Shown piece by piece: positions 61,629-64,000 of a DNA stretch of 64,000 nucleotides (position 1 is its first letter; every line of letters begins with the position of its first letter). The notes below the pieces were generated by a model. It was given only the letters and a program-made list of their open reading frames with translations. It was not told the DNA's origin and did not search any database. This DNA is from Actinomycetales bacterium (GTDB lineage: Bacteria; Actinomycetota; Actinomycetes; Actinomycetales; Dermatophilaceae): positions 1 through 64,000 of the forward strand of contig JADKAO010000002.1 of NCBI GenBank assembly GCA_016715285.1, in the 5' to 3' direction. The translations under genes and the position numbers were made by a program.

Positions 61629-63986
61629 CTAGATGGCGTTGGTGGCCTGCAGCCGCTGAAGGGCGATATAGCCCGCCGGGATGGGCAGCCAGTAGGTCGC
61701 GACGCGGTAGAGCAGGACAGCCGAGACGGCGGTCGATGAGTCGACCCCTGCGGCGATGGTGAGGCCGGCCGACATCGCGGCCTCGATACCGCCGAGGCCA
61801 CCCGGGGTCGGGACCGCAGAGCCGATGATCGCACCCGCAAAATAGACGACGGCGACGGCGGCGATCGGCGGCTGGACACCGAAGGCACGGCACGCGAAAT
61901 ACAGGGCTGCAACGAACGTGATGTCCAGCAGGAGAGCGCCGCCGAGGAGTTCGGCGAGTTTGGCGGGTCGCTGGAGGACGCCGAGGATCTGCGGGACCAC
62001 CGCCCGCAGTTGAGGCATGACCCGCTCACGGAAAAATGCCCGCACGCGGGGCACTGCAAAGAGGCTGACAACGAGGACGAGGACGATCGGGATCGCCGCG
62101 ACGACCTTTGCCGGGGGCTCGAAGGATGCCTTGGGACCGGTGCCCGCGATGACACTCGAGAGCGCTAAAAGGCTTGCGTAGGAAGTGAACTGGAAGACCT
62201 GGGCGAGGCCGACGCTCGCGCCGGCAGCTGCGGGTGCGACCCCCGCGCGTTGGAGGTAGCGCGTGTTGAGCGCGATATTGCCAATGGTCGCCGGGGCGAC
62301 CAGGCTGCTGAACGCCACCGCGAGTTGGGTCATATATGTTCGCGCGAACCGCAGCTTGACCGGGACCGACCCATGCAGGACGAGCGAGGCACCCGCGAAG
62401 GTGAGGACCGCGCTCGCGAGGCTCGCGGCCGCCCAATGCCACTCGGCGCGGGCGAACACCGCGGCGAAATCCACGCGGACGAGTTGAGGCAAGACGATGT
62501 ATGCCGCGACCGCCCCACCGACGAGGGTAAGCAAGCCCTTGATCGAGAAGCGCCGCAACTGGATCGTCGCGGGTTCTTCACTCGCGGGCTCGAGGGTGAG
62601 GATCTCTTCGCGCAGCTCATCGAGGATCTTCTTGGAGCCTTTGATGTCGCCCCGCAGTTGTCGACCCAGGGCGAGCGGCTGGAGCAATGGGAGCGTCCGA
62701 GAGACGAATTTGGGCCCTGCTTCTTCGACGGCGACGGCCACTGCACGTTGGGTGCCCATGCCAAGGCTCAACATGACCATGACTCGCGCAGCGTCGGTGC
62801 GGCGCGCAATGTCATCACTCGCGACGTCACCGTCACCGGTGGTCACCACGCCAGCGGAGCCGTCGGCGAGGATCGCGACGGTGTCACGGCTTAGTCCCCG
62901 GAATGCGATGCGGTGCTGGTGGAGGGTTGCCACGAGCCGAATGACAGCCCGGGCTTGCTCATCGGTGAGGTCGGTGCCGAGTTCACGGAGGGTGCGACCC
63001 TCGACGCGTGTCATGGCGAGCGCCGCGGACACGCCTTCGACGTCACAGATCGCCACCGGATAGGGAGCCGTGACCCCTGCCCACCGCAGGGCGTAGGCCT
63101 GCAGTGACCGATGCTCCACGGCAGCCCGCAGGGTCAGGGCTGGCCCGCGCGCGGAGGCGCCGCGCAGTCGGAGCCGATTGAGGAATCGCCACCCGGCTGC
63201 AAGGCCGAAGGTGTCGCGGTCAAAGACGTGGATGTCGAGGTGCTGCTGGGCGCCGCGTGCGTGATAGAGCCGGGCACCGTCGTCGTAGTCGTCGACAAGG
63301 ACGAGGGTGTGGAACTTGGCCCCCGCAGAGAGCAATTCGCGCGCGATGTCGGTGCCGGGCGCGCGGGTTGCCGACGTGCCAAAGGCATAGCGCACACCGT
63401 GTCCGACGATCGCCCCGAGGAGGAAGGAACACAGCAGTGCCAGCGCGGTATTGGCACCGGCGAGGAACGACGTGAGCGTGATCGAGCCCAAGACGAGCGA
63501 GGCAAGCGGCACGAGCCACCGTCGACCGGTGAGGTTGGCGACGACGACGAGGGCAGTCAACGCGACGATGACAATGTCGAGCGGATTGGTCCGGCCCGAA
63601 CTCCGCACAGGTCGAGTGAGCACGGCGAGCACTGTCGTCAGCTGACCATCGAGGATGGCGAGCTTGATCGCGAGTGCGATGCCAGCAGCGATACCCGTGC
63701 CGACGAGCGCATGGACGAACTGCCAGCCACGTGAACGCAGCAGCAGATCCACGCCCACCGCGATGGGCAGGATTAGGACACCGACACCGGCGACCCATGA
63801 GAAGAGTGACAAGAACAGGCGCGGCAGGCCGCTCGTGGCAGCGGTGAGGTCCTGCTCCAGCGCACCGGTCGTTCCGACGGCGAGGTTGCCGAGGCTGATC
63901 GCGACGAAGGCGAGGGCGGCATACCCAAGCAGGAGATAGACGTCGGAGGCGCGCCGCACACGGTCTGCCATCTGCGGCTCGACCAC
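61629..63986 (-). CDS. Flippase-like (UPF0104/LPG synthase TM) membrane protein with a kinase-like middle, at least 785 aa
   Basis: Three parts. Residues 15-210 contain about six membrane helices. Residues about 215-460 are soluble and look like a degenerate kinase/APH-type fold (HTLVLVDDYDDGARLYHARG, VEGRTLRELGTDLTDEQARA, HQHRIAFRGLSRDTVAILAD). Residues 480-785 are a flippase-like domain with GSVPVKLRFARTYMTQLAVA, LVAPATIGNIALNTRYLQRA and PTPGGLGGIEAAMSAGL, the pattern of MprF-type TM regions. It probably handles lipid-linked substrates. GTG 63986 is the last start visible, but the frame stays open to the window edge, so the 5' end may lie outside. Confidence 0.8.
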   Translation of the reverse strand: MVEPQMADRVRRASDVYLLLGYAALAFVAISLGNLAVGTTGALEQDLTAATSGLPRLFLSLFSWVAGVGVLILPIAVGVDLLLRSRGWQFVHALVGTGIAAGIALAIKLAILDGQLTTVLAVLTRPVRSSGRTNPLDIVIVALTALVVVANLTGRRWLVPLASLVLGSITLTSFLAGANTALALLCSFLLGAIVGHGVRYAFGTSATRAPGTDIARELLSAGAKFHTLVLVDDYDDGARLYHARGAQQHLDIHVFDRDTFGLAAGWRFLNRLRLRGASARGPALTLRAAVEHRSLQAYALRWAGVTAPYPVAICDVEGVSAALAMTRVEGRTLRELGTDLTDEQARAVIRLVATLHQHRIAFRGLSRDTVAILADGSAGVVTTGDGDVASDDIARRTDAARVMVMLSLGMGTQRAVAVAVEEAGPKFVSRTLPLLQPLALGRQLRGDIKGSKKILDELREEILTLEPASEEPATIQLRRFSIKGLLTLVGGAVAAYIVLPQLVRVDFAAVFARAEWHWAAASLASAVLTFAGASLVLHGSVPVKLRFARTYMTQLAVAFSSLVAPATIGNIALNTRYLQRAGVAPAAAGASVGLAQVFQFTSYASLLALSSVIAGTGPKASFEPPAKVVAAIPIVLVLVVSLFAVPRVRAFFRERVMPQLRAVVPQILGVLQRPAKLAELLGGALLLDITFVAALYFACRAFGVQPPIAAVAVVYFAGAIIGSAVPTPGGLGGIEAAMSAGLTIAAGVDSSTAVSAVLLYRVATYWLPIPAGYIALQRLQATNAI

Positions 63987-64000
63987 TTCGACGCTGACCG

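Overview
This 64 kb window is high-GC DNA from an actinobacterium, most likely a member of the Micrococcales (Intrasporangiaceae/Dermatophilaceae type). The placement is tentative and rests on the order rpmG / maoC pair / tRNA-Trp / secE-nusG-rplKA / rplJL / rpoBC, a GlnX-GlnH-PknG locus, GTG and TTG starts, and one strongly over-represented octamer, GTATGCCG. From about 16.5 kb onward the window is well-kept core chromosome. The first 16 kb is accessory and damaged.

Region 1 (1-2.96 kb) holds the end of a SAP-like hypothetical gene, a frameshifted conserved hypothetical gene, and three very small genes. At 2.95 kb two IS-like termini beginning TGTCGAG stand back to back. Region 2 (2.96-12.15 kb) is a copper/heavy-metal island. 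It carries an XRE regulator with a DUF488 protein, a CopRS-like two-component system, a SHOCT protein, a multicopper oxidase, a BNR-type secreted protein, a small membrane protein, a DUF305 protein and a P1B-type ATPase. Three copies of an 18-bp sequence lie about 90-100 bp upstream of the three transcription units and look like the operators of the response regulator. Many of these genes are broken by indels. The right edge of the island is another TGTCGAG terminus, and it cuts off the 3' end of a large surface-protein gene (12.1-16.3 kb, minus strand) that is also frameshifted.

Region 3 (16.5-47.5 kb) is housekeeping: ppdK, rpoC and rpoB, a DUF1648 membrane protein, a glycolate-oxidase-like glcDF pair, rplL/rplJ, the peroxide defence set oxyR-ahpF-ahpC, a lipoprotein, rplA, rplK, nusG, secE, tRNA-Trp, an aminotransferase, a DUF5709 protein, adenosine deaminase, a GH1 beta-glucosidase, a lipoprotein, murB, two MaoC-type dehydratase subunits, an unannotated 29-codon gene with its own promoter and terminator, rpmG, and tRNA-Met and tRNA-Thr.

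Region 4 (47.5-64 kb) starts with a TauE/SafE permease. It then carries a tightly packed co-directional run of ten genes: TelA, an unknown, a CbxX-type AAA ATPase, GlnX, GlnH, a helical unknown, PknG, a PP2C phosphatase, a vWA protein and an FHA protein. This joins the mycobacterial GlnX-GlnH-PknG amino-acid sensing module to a TerY-P-like vWA/PP2C/kinase triad and TelA. Three of the proteins share a DGYCDxCG-type zinc ribbon. A flippase-like membrane protein on the minus strand closes the window.

The most unusual window-wide signal is the octamer GTATGCCG/CGGCATAC. I counted about 69 copies by eye against roughly 2-3 expected, in all reading frames and both orientations, and four inverted pairs form intergenic hairpins. 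This resembles how DNA uptake sequences are arranged in Neisseria and Pasteurellaceae.
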